Shown piece by piece: positions 28,127 through 36,557 of a stretch of 64,000 nucleotides of DNA. Source of the stretch: Haliscomenobacter sp. (GTDB taxonomy: Bacteria; Bacteroidota; Bacteroidia; Chitinophagales; Saprospiraceae). The notes beneath the pieces are model-generated. The model was given only the letters and a program-made list of their open reading frames with translations, was not told where the DNA came from and searched no databases. A program made the translations under genes and the position numbers. Each line of letters begins with the position of its first letter. Position 1 is the first letter of the stretch. Where the stretch lies: positions 41,001-105,000 of the forward strand of contig NZ_JADKCX010000002.1 in NCBI RefSeq assembly GCF_016718685.1, written 5' to 3'.

Positions 28127-29197
28127 CTACTTCAAAATATACTCCGCCAACCAATCCCCCACTTGTGAGGTTTTGAAGGCTTTGGCCTTATCCGTAGCAA
28201 TGTCTTCCGTAACCGCATCAGCAGCCAGGGAGGCATCCACCGCGTCGCGTACCGCTTTTGCTTCGGCGGGCAGTTTGAGGCCCAGTTCCAAGAGCAATGC
28301 AGCCGAAAGTACCGTGCCAATCGGGTTGGCGATGTCTTTACCCGCTGCTTGGGGGTACGAGCCGTGGATCGGTTCAAACACCGAGGTATGAACCCCCACC
28401 GATGCCGAAGGCAACAAGCCCAGTGATCCGGTGATCACACTCGCCTCGTCAGAAAGGATGTCGCCGAACATGTTTTCGGTCAGCATCACGTCAAATTTCT
28501 TGGGCCACTGGATGATTTGCATGGCTGCGTTGTCGACGAACATGTAATCCACTTCCACATCGGGATAATCGGCCACCATACCTTGCACCGTCTCGCGCCA
28601 CAAACGGGAAGTGGCCAGTACGTTGGCTTTGTCCACTACGGTCATACGTTTGTTGCGCAGGCGGGCGTATTCGAAGCCAAGTTTGGTGATGCGGGTTACC
28701 TCCTCTTTGGTGTACACGCAGGTATCGTAAGCTTTTTCGCCATTTTCACTGCGGCCACGGGGTTCGCCGAAATAAATCCCGCCGGTCAATTCGCGGATCA
28801 CCACAAAGTCAGCACCTTCCACCAGATCGGGGCGCAGGGGAGATTTGTGGATCAGGGATGGAAAAGTATTGATGGGGCGGATGTTGGCGTACAAACCCAG
28901 TTTTTTGCGCATGGCCAGGAGGCCTTGCTCGGGGCGTACTTTCGCCTTCGGATCGTTGTCGTACTTGGGATCACCGATGGCACCAAACAGTACCGCATCG
29001 GCATCCATACAAATCTGGTGGGTTGATTCCGGGTAGGGTTCACCTACCTCATCGATGGCGTGAGCGCCCGTGATGCCAAAGGTGAAATCAAATTCATGAC
29101 CGAATTTTTTGCCAATGGCTTCCAGTACTTTTACTGCTTGCGCCACTACTTCCGGGCCAATACCGTCGCCGGGAAGTTTTGCGATAGTGAATTTCAT
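28127..29197 (-). CDS. leuB: 3-isopropylmalate dehydrogenase
   Basis: 356 residues. NAD-dependent oxidative decarboxylation of 3-isopropylmalate to 2-oxoisocaproate in leucine synthesis. Begins KLPGDGIGPEVVAQAVKVL. The substrate-binding RELTGGIYFGEPRGR, catalytic Lys/Tyr segments, metal-binding Asp residues (MLTENMFGDILSDEAS) and the NAD-binding EPIHGSYPQAAGKDIANP are all present. Last gene of the leu cluster, followed by a hairpin. Confidence 0.96.
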   Translation of the reverse strand: MKFTIAKLPGDGIGPEVVAQAVKVLEAIGKKFGHEFDFTFGITGAHAIDEVGEPYPESTHQICMDADAVLFGAIGDPKYDNDPKAKVRPEQGLLAMRKKLGLYANIRPINTFPSLIHKSPLRPDLVEGADFVVIRELTGGIYFGEPRGRSENGEKAYDTCVYTKEEVTRITKLGFEYARLRNKRMTVVDKANVLATSRLWRETVQGMVADYPDVEVDYMFVDNAAMQIIQWPKKFDVMLTENMFGDILSDEASVITGSLGLLPSASVGVHTSVFEPIHGSYPQAAGKDIANPIGTVLSAALLLELGLKLPAEAKAVRDAVDASLAADAVTEDIATDKAKAFKTSQVGDWLAEYILK

Positions 29198-29210
29198 TTT
29201 TTAGAGTTTT

Positions 29211-29311
29211 AGGGTTCGGGGGTTCGAAGGTTCGAGGGTTCGGTGACCAGCACCTCGACTTCGCTCGGTGACCGGTCGCTGAACCCACGAACCTTCGAAC
29301 CCACGAACCCT
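29211..29311. repeat. TTCGGGGG-class inverted repeat between leuA and leuB
   Basis: Arms carry GGGTTCGGGGGTTCGAAGG on the left and GAACCTTCGAACCCACGAAC on the right; inner GGTGACC pairs frame the loop. It fills nearly the whole gap and touches the leuA stop codon. Confidence 0.85.
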
Positions 29312-30834
29312 TATTGATTTTCGATAAGATTCAACATTTTGATCGTCGCCTTGATCGCCGCGATGGCCTGATCAGAATCCAGCCCGCTGGTTTTAAAGGG
29401 ACGGCCTTCATCCTGTTGCCAGGTGATGGCGGTTTGGCACAAGGCATCCGTTTTTCCGCCCGGAGGAATGGTGACCACGTAATCCGTCAGGCGCGGCAGG
29501 TTTTTACCCAAAGATTGATAAATCTGGCGCAGCGCGCTCATGAAGGCGTCGTATTGGCCATCCCCGTCGGCGGTGCGCTCGTAGGTTTTGCCATCAATTT
29601 CAATGCTGAGGGTTGCTACCGAGCGCAGACCTGCGGCTACCGAAAGGGCGTAGTTTTTGATGCGCACCCGCTGGGTGAGGGTTTGTTTGTCCAGTACATC
29701 GGCGATGATGTAGGGCAAGTCCTCCTGAGTGACGACCTCTTTGCGGTCGCCCAATTCATTGACGGCTTTGGTCACCAGGCGCATTGATTCTTGGTCAAGT
29801 TCGATGCCCAGTTCTTCCAGGTTTTTGCGGATGCTGGATTTGCCCGCCATTTTACCCAGGGCGTAAGAGTGCTTACGGTTGAAGCGCTCGGGGCTCAAGT
29901 CGTTGTGGTAGAGGTTGCCCTTTTGGTCGCCATCGGCGTGGATGCCGCTGGTTTGGGTAAACACAAATTCACCAATGATCGGCTTGTTGGTCGGAATCCG
30001 CACCCCGGAGTAGGACTCCACGAGTTTGCTCACGGAGTACAGTTTTTTCTCGTCCACCGAAACCTCGCAGTGCAGGTGGTCTTTCAATACCCCCACCACG
30101 CTGGACAGTGAAACGTTGCCCGCGCGTTCGCCCAGGCCGTTGAGGGTAACGTGAATACCCGCCACCCCGGCCTTTACGGCAGCCATGACGTTGGCGGTAG
30201 CCAGGTCGTAGTCGTTGTGGGCGTGAAAATCAAAACTCAGGTTGGGAAAACGTTGCTGCACATCGGCGCAATAGGTAAAGGTCTCGTCGGGATTGAGGAT
30301 GCCCAGGGTATCGGGCAAAAGCACGCGGTGAACCGTAGCTTTGCTCAAACCTGCGAGGATAAAATAAACGTATTCGGGCGAAGTACGCATGCCATTCGAC
30401 CAATCTTCGAGGTATACATTGGAACGAATGCCCAGTTTTTCGGCCCGCGCCAGCACATCGAGGATGTCGGCGAGGTGTTCTTCTTTGGTTTTGCGCAGCT
30501 GTTGGATACAGTGGCGCTCCGAGCCTTTGGTGAGCAGGTTGAGTACTTTGGCACCGGTATCGCGCATCCAGTTGAGGGAACGATCGCCATCCACAAACCC
30601 CAGAATCTCGATCCGATCGATGAAGCCTTTTTCTTTGGCCCAGTCCATGATCTTTTTGACCGCCGTGAATTCTCCTTCCGAAACGTGCGCAGAAGCAATT
30701 TCAATGCGGTCGACCTTGAGCTCTTCCAGCAACAAACGAGCTATCTTCAATTTCTCCTGATCGGTAAACGATACGCCGGAGGTTTGTTCACCATCCCGGA
30801 GGGTGGTGTCCATGATCTCGATCTTCCTTCCCAT
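29311..30834 (-). CDS. leuA: 2-isopropylmalate synthase-type enzyme (LeuA/CimA family)
   Basis: 507 residues. Claisen condensation of acetyl-CoA with a 2-oxo acid, first committed step of leucine synthesis. The TIM-barrel catalytic domain starts IMDTTLRDGEQTSGVSF (metal-binding Asp, catalytic Arg) and carries the metal site FHAHNDYDLATAN and LNGLGERAGN. The C-terminal ~120 residues form the LeuA dimer/allosteric domain. The Bacteroidota subgroup is close to citramalate synthase, so CimA activity cannot be excluded from sequence alone; position between leuD and leuB favours LeuA. Start at ATG 30834. Confidence 0.9.
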   Translation of the reverse strand: MGRKIEIMDTTLRDGEQTSGVSFTDQEKLKIARLLLEELKVDRIEIASAHVSEGEFTAVKKIMDWAKEKGFIDRIEILGFVDGDRSLNWMRDTGAKVLNLLTKGSERHCIQQLRKTKEEHLADILDVLARAEKLGIRSNVYLEDWSNGMRTSPEYVYFILAGLSKATVHRVLLPDTLGILNPDETFTYCADVQQRFPNLSFDFHAHNDYDLATANVMAAVKAGVAGIHVTLNGLGERAGNVSLSSVVGVLKDHLHCEVSVDEKKLYSVSKLVESYSGVRIPTNKPIIGEFVFTQTSGIHADGDQKGNLYHNDLSPERFNRKHSYALGKMAGKSSIRKNLEELGIELDQESMRLVTKAVNELGDRKEVVTQEDLPYIIADVLDKQTLTQRVRIKNYALSVAAGLRSVATLSIEIDGKTYERTADGDGQYDAFMSALRQIYQSLGKNLPRLTDYVVTIPPGGKTDALCQTAITWQQDEGRPFKTSGLDSDQAIAAIKATIKMLNLIENQ

Positions 30835-30840
30835 TTTTTT

Positions 30841-30988
30841 TAGCGAATAACGAAAAGCGAAAAGCGAAAAACAAAACCGGAGGCGGGTCTGAAAAGCAGA
30901 AGACTTACTAAAAGATTTGAAACTTTAATAAGCCTATCCTATTCATGTTCGCTTTCGCTATTCGCTATTCGCTATTCGCTTTTCGCTT
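30841..30988. repeat. GCGAATAGCGAA-class inverted repeat between leuD and leuA
   Basis: The left arm has AGCGAATAACGAAAAGCG and GAAAAGCG words; the right arm has four tandem CTATTCG/TTCGCT words. The arms pair with unequal word number. The centre (30880-30945) has no evident structure. Confidence 0.8.
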
Positions 30989-30991
30989 AAG

Positions 30992-31585
30992 TTATGCTCT
31001 GCTTTGTTCGAACTTCGCGATTTTATCTTTCATGTTCAACAAATAATCGATGTCGTCGTATCCGTTGAGCATGCACTCTTTTTTGTAAGAATTGATTTCG
31101 AAGTTGAAAGATGCGCCAGTTGCATCGATCGTGAAGGTTTGTGTCTCCAGGTTTACCGTGAAGGTGGTTTGGTGATCCGCTTCGATGGCAGAAAAAATGT
31201 GCGCCAGAAACTCATCCGATACCTGTACGGGTAAAAGGCCGTTGTTGAGCGCGTTATTTTTGAAAATATCGGCAAAAAAGCTGCTCACCACCACTTTGAA
31301 ACCATAATCCGTGATGGCCCAGGCGGCGTGCTCACGGCTGGAACCACAGCCAAAATTTTTGCCACTCACCAAAATATCGCCACTGTAACGTGGGTTGTTG
31401 AGCACAAAATCAGCGATCGGCTGGTTGTTGGAATCGTACCGCCAATCGCGGAAGAGGTTTTCACCGAAGCCATCCCGGGTCGTTGCTTTTAAGAAGCGGG
31501 CAGGGATGATCTGGTCGGTGTCGACGTTTTCTATATGAACGGGTACCGCTGAGGAGTGTACCAAATGGAATTTTTCGCGTGCCAT
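30992..31585 (-). CDS. leuD: 3-isopropylmalate dehydratase small subunit
   Basis: 197 residues. Swivel domain of the aconitase-type isomerase that converts 2- to 3-isopropylmalate with LeuC. Motifs: NVDTDQIIPARFLK near residue 20, GKNFGCGSSREHAAWA near residue 76, and the tail CMLNGYDDIDYLL. Normal length. Start ATG 31585; leuC is upstream across an inverted repeat. Confidence 0.96.
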   Translation of the reverse strand: MAREKFHLVHSSAVPVHIENVDTDQIIPARFLKATTRDGFGENLFRDWRYDSNNQPIADFVLNNPRYSGDILVSGKNFGCGSSREHAAWAITDYGFKVVVSSFFADIFKNNALNNGLLPVQVSDEFLAHIFSAIEADHQTTFTVNLETQTFTIDATGASFNFEINSYKKECMLNGYDDIDYLLNMKDKIAKFEQSRA

Positions 31586-31601
31586 TGTTTTTAGTTGAAG
31601 G

Positions 31602-31721
31602 GTTGAAGTGTTGAAAAGTTGAAAAGAAGTTTAAGGGTTTGTAAGCAGATTCGTTCACCAACTAATGGGCTCTAAACCTTTCTAACCCTTAAACTTCTTT
31701 TCAACTTTTCAACACTTCAAC
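31602..31721. repeat. GTTGAA-class inverted repeat, 38-bp perfect arms
   Basis: Arms 31602-31639 and 31684-31721 are exact complements built from GTTGAAGTGTTGAAAAG words. It occupies most of the gap between leuC and leuD, which otherwise look like one operon. Confidence 0.92.
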
Positions 31722-31729
31722 ATTTAAAC

Positions 31730-33130
31730 TTAATTAAAATCTCGTGGATCAACAATTTTCCCCGTTACCGCCACCGCAGCAGCCGTAATCGGGCTGGCCA
31801 GCATGGTGCGGGCGCCGGGGCCTTGACGGCCTTCAAAGTTGCGGTTGGACGTAGACACCGCGTATTTGCCCTTGGGGATTTTATCCTCGTTCATGCCCAA
31901 ACAAGCTGAGCATCCGGGTTGACGCAATTGGAAACCAGCCGCTTCAAAAATGGCGACCAAGCCCTCTTCTTGCGCTTGTTTTTCTACTTGTTTGGAACCC
32001 GGTACGATCCAGGCGGTGATGTTGTCGGCTTTTTGTTTGCCTTTGACAAACTCGGCTACGGCGCGCAAGTCTTCGATGCGGCCATTGGTGCAACTGCCCA
32101 CAAACACGTAATCGACCGTTTTACCCAACAGGCGCTCACCGGGTACCAGCCCCATGTAATCGAGTGATTTGGCAAAGCTGGTGCGGTTCGATTCTTCTAT
32201 TTCGTTCAGCGCAGGCACATTCGCGGTGATCTTGATGCCCATACCCGGGTTGGTGCCGTAAGTGATCATCGGCTCAATGTCGGCGGCATCGAAGTGCAAT
32301 TCGGCATCAAATACCGCGTCAGCATCGGTGTACAACTCGCGCCATTTGGCCACGGCGGCGTCAAAGTCAGCACCTTTAGGAGCGAACTCACGGCCACGGA
32401 TGTATTCAAAGGTTGTTTCGTCAGGAGCGATCAAACCACCACGGGCACCCATTTCGATGCTCATGTTGCACACCGTCATGCGGCCTTCCATGCTCAGGTT
32501 GCGGAAAGCGGAACCAGCGTATTCTACAAAATAGCCGGTGCCTCCGCTGGCGGTGATCTTGGAAATGATATACAGAATGATGTCTTTGGCACCTACTCCT
32601 TCACCCAGCTCACCATCCACCGTGATGCGCATGCGCTTGGCTTTGGATTGCATGAGGCACTGGGTAGCCAACACCATTTCAACTTCAGAAGTACCAATAC
32701 CAAAGGCCACACTGCCAAAAGCACCGTGGGTAGACGTATGGCTGTCGCCACACACAATGGTCATACCTGGTTGGGTAATGCCCAGTTGTGGCCCAACCAC
32801 GTGTACAATCCCCTGGTACGGGTGGTTCAAACCATAGAGGGTTACGCCGTGTTTTTGGCAGTTCTCGGTCAGTTTGTCCACCTGAAAGCGGGAAAGCTCG
32901 TCGCGAATGGGCTTATCCTGATCAATGGTAGGTACGTTGTGGTCAGGGGTGGCCACCGTGCGGTTGGTGCGGAATACCTTCAGTCCGCGTGCATCCAGTC
33001 CGGCAAAAGCTTGCGGACTGGTTACTTCATGGATCAGGTGTTGGTCGATGTACACTACACTTGGTCCATCTTCGATCTGTTCAACAACGTGGGCGTCCCA
33101 GATCTTATCGAATATCGTTTTACCAGCCAA
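31730..33130 (-). CDS. leuC: 3-isopropylmalate dehydratase large subunit
   Basis: 466 residues with a [4Fe-4S] cluster. CGDSHTSTHGAFG carries active-site residues; cluster Cys residues lie in VGSCTNGRIEDLR and QPGCSACLGMNEDKIP. The start appears to be TTG at 33130, giving MAGKTIFDKIWDAHVV; an in-frame stop lies just upstream and no ATG is available. A promoter -7 element at 33167-33174 fits this start. First gene of leuC-leuD-leuA-leuB. Confidence 0.95.
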   Translation of the reverse strand: MAGKTIFDKIWDAHVVEQIEDGPSVVYIDQHLIHEVTSPQAFAGLDARGLKVFRTNRTVATPDHNVPTIDQDKPIRDELSRFQVDKLTENCQKHGVTLYGLNHPYQGIVHVVGPQLGITQPGMTIVCGDSHTSTHGAFGSVAFGIGTSEVEMVLATQCLMQSKAKRMRITVDGELGEGVGAKDIILYIISKITASGGTGYFVEYAGSAFRNLSMEGRMTVCNMSIEMGARGGLIAPDETTFEYIRGREFAPKGADFDAAVAKWRELYTDADAVFDAELHFDAADIEPMITYGTNPGMGIKITANVPALNEIEESNRTSFAKSLDYMGLVPGERLLGKTVDYVFVGSCTNGRIEDLRAVAEFVKGKQKADNITAWIVPGSKQVEKQAQEEGLVAIFEAAGFQLRQPGCSACLGMNEDKIPKGKYAVSTSNRNFEGRQGPGARTMLASPITAAAVAVTGKIVDPRDFN

Positions 33131-33166
33131 TTTTTGAGGATTTTAAAGATTTCGCAAAATGGTCAG

Positions 33167-33174
33167 CAAAATTA
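33167..33174 (-). promoter_or_regulatory. -7 promoter element of leuC
   Basis: TAATTTTG on the minus strand, exact TAnnTTTG, about 37 bases upstream of the TTG start. I see no leader peptide or T-box before leuC. Confidence 0.45.
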
Positions 33175-33367
33175 TGAAGTTTTGGCAGAATAATTTGAAT
33201 GGATGAAAAGGCTGGAAAAAATGGAAGCTGGAAAAAATGACTGGTTTTTTTAAAAAGCACTTTTGTCTAAATAGGGCTAAAAGCCGCGTAAATGCTGGTT
33301 TTTAGGTGATTTTTATCAGTTAGTCCTAAAGCCCTATAAACCAGGTTAAAGGCCGGGCGGGCTTCGT

Positions 33368-33405
33368 AAAAAGGGCCAATTCAGTATTCCTGAACCAGCC
33401 CTTTT
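33368..33405 (-). terminator. Intrinsic terminator of the sugar isomerase gene
   Basis: AAAAGGGC...GCCCTTTT stem of about 16 pairs with three mismatches around TATTC. On the minus strand it ends in a T-run. It lies 19 bases after the stop codon at 33424. Confidence 0.75.
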
Positions 33406-33423
33406 GTTACTTTTATTTGATCC

Positions 33424-34476
33424 TTAAATCCCCAACACCTTCCGGTTAAACGCCTCATCCGATCCCGCGCCTGCGAAATCGTCAAACGCCTTTTCAGTAA
33501 CCTGGATGATGTGGTCGGCAATGAACTGCGCACCTTCTTCGGCACCCTGTTCGGGGCTTTTGATGCAGCATTCCCATTCCAATACCGCCCAGCCGTCGTA
33601 GTCGTACTGGGATAGTTTACTGAAGATGGCGCTGAAATCTACCTGGCCATCGCCCAGTGAGCGGAAGCGGCCAGCGCGATTGACCCAGCCCTGGAAACCA
33701 CTGTAGACCCCTTGTGAACCCGTGGGGTTGAACTCGGCGTCTTTGACGTGGAATGCCTTGATGCGGTCGTGATACAGATCGATGAAAGCCAGATAATCCA
33801 GGCATTGCAACACAAAGTGGCTTGGGTCGTAGTTGATGTTGGCCCGTGGGTGACCATTTAGCTCTTCCAAAAACATCTCAAAGGTAACGCCATCGTGGAG
33901 GTCTTCGCCAGGGTGCAGCTCGTAACAAGCATCTACTCCATTGTCCTCAAATACATCCAGGATTGGTTTCCAGCGTGCTGCCAATTCTTTGAATCCGGTT
34001 TCTACCAAACCCGCCGGGCGTTGGGGCCAGGGATAGAGGAAGGGCCATAGCAAGGCACCGGAGAAAGTAACGTGTGAGTTCAGCCCCAGATTTCTACTGG
34101 CTTTTGCCGCCCATTTCACCTGCTGAACCGCCCATTCGGTACGCGCTTTGGAGTTGCCGTGTACTTCTGCTGGCGCAAAACCATCAAACATGGCGTCGTA
34201 AGCAGGATGTACGGCGACCAATTGCCCTTGCAAGTGTGTCGACAATTCGGTGATCGACAACCCGTGGTCATCAATTTTGCCGATCAATTCATCGCAGTAG
34301 GTTTTGCTTTCAGCGGCGGTTTTGAGGTCGATCAAACGGGCATCCCAGGTAGGAATTTGGATACCTTCGTAGCCCAGGCCTGCTGCCCATTGGCATACAC
34401 TGTCCAAGCTATTGAATGGGGCTTCATCGCCCATGAACTGCGCCAGGAAAATGGCGGGTCCTTGAATGGTTTTCAT
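33424..34476 (-). CDS. Sugar phosphate isomerase/epimerase family protein
   Basis: 350 residues, xylose-isomerase-like TIM barrel (AP endonuclease 2 superfamily). Metal-binding-type segments are present: CYELHPGEDLHDG, NINYDPSHFVLQ and KAFHVKDAEFNP, with a final WAVLEWECC strand supplying a late Glu. No signal peptide. Such enzymes interconvert ketoses or act on inositol-type sugars; the substrate is not deducible. Located alone between the leu operon and an M1 peptidase, with its own terminator. Confidence 0.85.
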   Translation of the reverse strand: MKTIQGPAIFLAQFMGDEAPFNSLDSVCQWAAGLGYEGIQIPTWDARLIDLKTAAESKTYCDELIGKIDDHGLSITELSTHLQGQLVAVHPAYDAMFDGFAPAEVHGNSKARTEWAVQQVKWAAKASRNLGLNSHVTFSGALLWPFLYPWPQRPAGLVETGFKELAARWKPILDVFEDNGVDACYELHPGEDLHDGVTFEMFLEELNGHPRANINYDPSHFVLQCLDYLAFIDLYHDRIKAFHVKDAEFNPTGSQGVYSGFQGWVNRAGRFRSLGDGQVDFSAIFSKLSQYDYDGWAVLEWECCIKSPEQGAEEGAQFIADHIIQVTEKAFDDFAGAGSDEAFNRKVLGI

Positions 34477-34493
34477 GTCTGTTATAGGTTAAA

Positions 34494-34566
34494 AGGTTCG
34501 GGGGTTCGAGGGTTCGGGGGCTCGAGGTAACCCTTGAACCTTCGAACCCCCGAACCTTCGAACCCT
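34494..34566. repeat. TTCGGGGG-class inverted repeat after the M1 peptidase gene
   Basis: Arms of about 34 bases with GGTTCGGGGGTTCGAGGGTT on the left. The right arm overlaps the TAG stop codon of the M1 gene, as in the pheS copy. Confidence 0.85.
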
Positions 34567-36103
34567 ATTTTCCAATATCGTACAGCCCCCAACGATTGGG
34601 GTCTACTTCCGGTTTGTCTCCCGGGTTGAAAGATAAGGTAATGGTTTCTTTACCCAAATCAATCCGCTGAATTTTTCCATTAATTTTTACTTCGATGGGA
34701 AAAGTAAAGGGCAAATTCTGGGGCGTTTCCCAGTGAAGGCTAATGGCTTGGCCTTCTACTTTGGAAACGAGTTTGGGCAAATTCGCTTGACGCAGGTATA
34801 CATCAAAAAACCAGCCGAGGGGTTTCCCACTCTCTGCTTCACAAATCAACTGAAAATCATGGGTCGTAACAAAATGGCATTGGCTACCATCGACGATTTT
34901 TTCAGCCTCAGCGTTGGCGTAGCACAGGCGACGCATGGATTTCAATAAAGCTTCTTTGCCGATTACGGCGCGCAAGGCGTGTAAAATCCAGGCACCTTTG
35001 GCATAAATGGGTGCCCGGTAAATTTGTTTGGAGGTTTGGGAGGCGAAGGGCGCTACGGCCAGGTTATTGGGGAAGCGGCGGGAATTGTTCATGAATTCAT
35101 GGTAGCCCGCCATGCCTTTGAGTTCTTCCATGTACAAGGCTTGCATGTACGTACAAAAACCTTCGTGAATCCACATGTCTTTCCAGTCGTAATTGGTGAC
35201 CAGATTGCCCCACCATTCGTGGCCAAATTCATGGTGGTGCAGCGCATCAAAACCCCAATCTTTGCCCCCGGTCATGCTGCCATTGTTGAAGTTGGCGCCG
35301 TAGGCAATGATGCTTTGGTGCTCCATCCCCAGGTGCGGGGTTTGTACAACACCATATTTATCGATGCGGAAAGGGTAGGGGCCCAGTAATTTTTCGTAAA
35401 ACTTGATGTGCTCGAAGATTTCGGTGAACAGCTTTTTGCCTTTATCGTAATCCTCGGGAAGTACATAAAAAACAACGGGAAAGGTTTCGCCAGCTACACT
35501 TTTGTACGATCCTTCGATGGACCGATAAGGCGCAATATTCAAGGCAACGTTGTAGATGTTGATGGGGGTAGAAATGTACCAATTATAGGTTTTGGTGCCG
35601 TCTTTGTGGGTGCTGGTATTCAACAACTTGCCATTACAAGCAGCGACCAAAGTTTCGGGTACTCTAACGTGCAAAGCCATCGAATCGGGCTCGTCGGATA
35701 CGTGGTCTTTGCAAGGCCACCAGAGGTCGGCACCTTCGCCCTGGCAGGTGGTAGCGATCCAGGGGGCACCCGCTTTGGTGGTCGCCCAGGTGAATCCGCC
35801 GTCCCAGGGTGCGCGGGCAGCTACCCGGGGTTTGCCACCATATAATATACGTACCGAGATTTGTTCGCCAGCCTGGCGGGTGAAACCCAGATCGATCCAG
35901 ATTTTGCCAACCTTGCGTAAGTAAGGAGCGACACTTGGTTTTTGAGGGTTGGACAAATCCCATACTTCCTGTACGCTCAAAAGGGTATCCAGATCCAGCA
36001 CCAACTGATTCATGGGGTGCAGTACCTTGGCCCGCACGATGACCTGCCCCTCCAGTTCACGGGTATCGGGCATGATGCGTACGCTGAGGTCGTAAAAACT
36101 CAC
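34565..36103 (-). CDS. M1 family metallopeptidase (aminopeptidase N-like), 5' end uncertain
   Basis: At least 512 residues. The zinc motif HEFGHEWWGN is followed 18 residues on by the third ligand in MWIHEGFCTYMQ. The N-terminal beta domain has the family pattern, and the C-terminus carries a second beta domain. No GAMEN motif of the classical form is seen. The only start codon is GTG at 36103, but the same frame stays open upstream to about 36196 and reads SGGPLSPEQAAYDV, which resembles the beginning of mature M1 proteins. The true start and signal peptide are therefore missing or hidden, possibly behind another indel. Confidence 0.85.
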   Translation of the reverse strand: MSFYDLSVRIMPDTRELEGQVIVRAKVLHPMNQLVLDLDTLLSVQEVWDLSNPQKPSVAPYLRKVGKIWIDLGFTRQAGEQISVRILYGGKPRVAARAPWDGGFTWATTKAGAPWIATTCQGEGADLWWPCKDHVSDEPDSMALHVRVPETLVAACNGKLLNTSTHKDGTKTYNWYISTPINIYNVALNIAPYRSIEGSYKSVAGETFPVVFYVLPEDYDKGKKLFTEIFEHIKFYEKLLGPYPFRIDKYGVVQTPHLGMEHQSIIAYGANFNNGSMTGGKDWGFDALHHHEFGHEWWGNLVTNYDWKDMWIHEGFCTYMQALYMEELKGMAGYHEFMNNSRRFPNNLAVAPFASQTSKQIYRAPIYAKGAWILHALRAVIGKEALLKSMRRLCYANAEAEKIVDGSQCHFVTTHDFQLICEAESGKPLGWFFDVYLRQANLPKLVSKVEGQAISLHWETPQNLPFTFPIEVKINGKIQRIDLGKETITLSFNPGDKPEVDPNRWGLYDIGK

Positions 36104-36288
36104 ATCGTAGGCTGCTTGTTCGGGACTAAGCGGGCCACCGGAATCGAGAATGGCGATTTGGGCGGGAATAAGAGCGGATGCTTTCCTATATTTTTGTCAA
36201 AAGTTCCTTGGAAGTGTGCTGACAAAATAAAGCATGCAAGCTAGAAAAGAAACTCTATTCATCGATTGCAGATCTTTAGTAAATTGCC

Positions 36289-36459
36289 ATGATTAGAAGA
36301 GTTATCGCTCAATGGCTAACGATTGCAGCCGTTAAAGATGGTCCGATTATTGGAAACCTAGCCCAAGTTTATTCAAACAAGCTTTTACCTAAGAAAAATT
36401 GTCATGATACCATCTGCCAGCTGTTTGGCTTTAACGCGAGCAACAAACTTGCAAAGTAA
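36289..36459 (+). CDS. Possible small ORF (56 aa), unknown
   Basis: ATG at 36289, starting MIRRVIAQWLTIAAVKDG and ending SNKLAK. A weak TAAATTGC element lies just upstream. No homology recognised; it is offered only because the 36104-36557 gap holds nothing else gene-like. Confidence 0.2.
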   Translation: MIRRVIAQWLTIAAVKDGPIIGNLAQVYSNKLLPKKNCHDTICQLFGFNASNKLAK

Positions 36460-36507
36460 GACTGATAAGGGGTTGGCTTGTTTCTTTCAAGGTATCAGAA
36501 AAAGTTC

Positions 36508-36515
36508 TAATTTTG
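36508..36515 (+). promoter_or_regulatory. -7 promoter element of lpxK
   Basis: TAATTTTG, exact TAnnTTTG, 42 bases before the lpxK ATG. The nearest TTG is 27 bases upstream, longer than usual. Confidence 0.4.
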
Positions 36516-36557
36516 AATCAGTGCTGGTAGCTAGAAGCGCTTAACGAATCTTTTCCC

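Noticed and set aside
8556..34566. Extra tRNA genes suggested by GGTTCGA motifs
   Set aside because: The T-loop-like GGTTCGA words belong to the TTCGGGGG-class repeats; no acceptor or anticodon stems can be formed around them.
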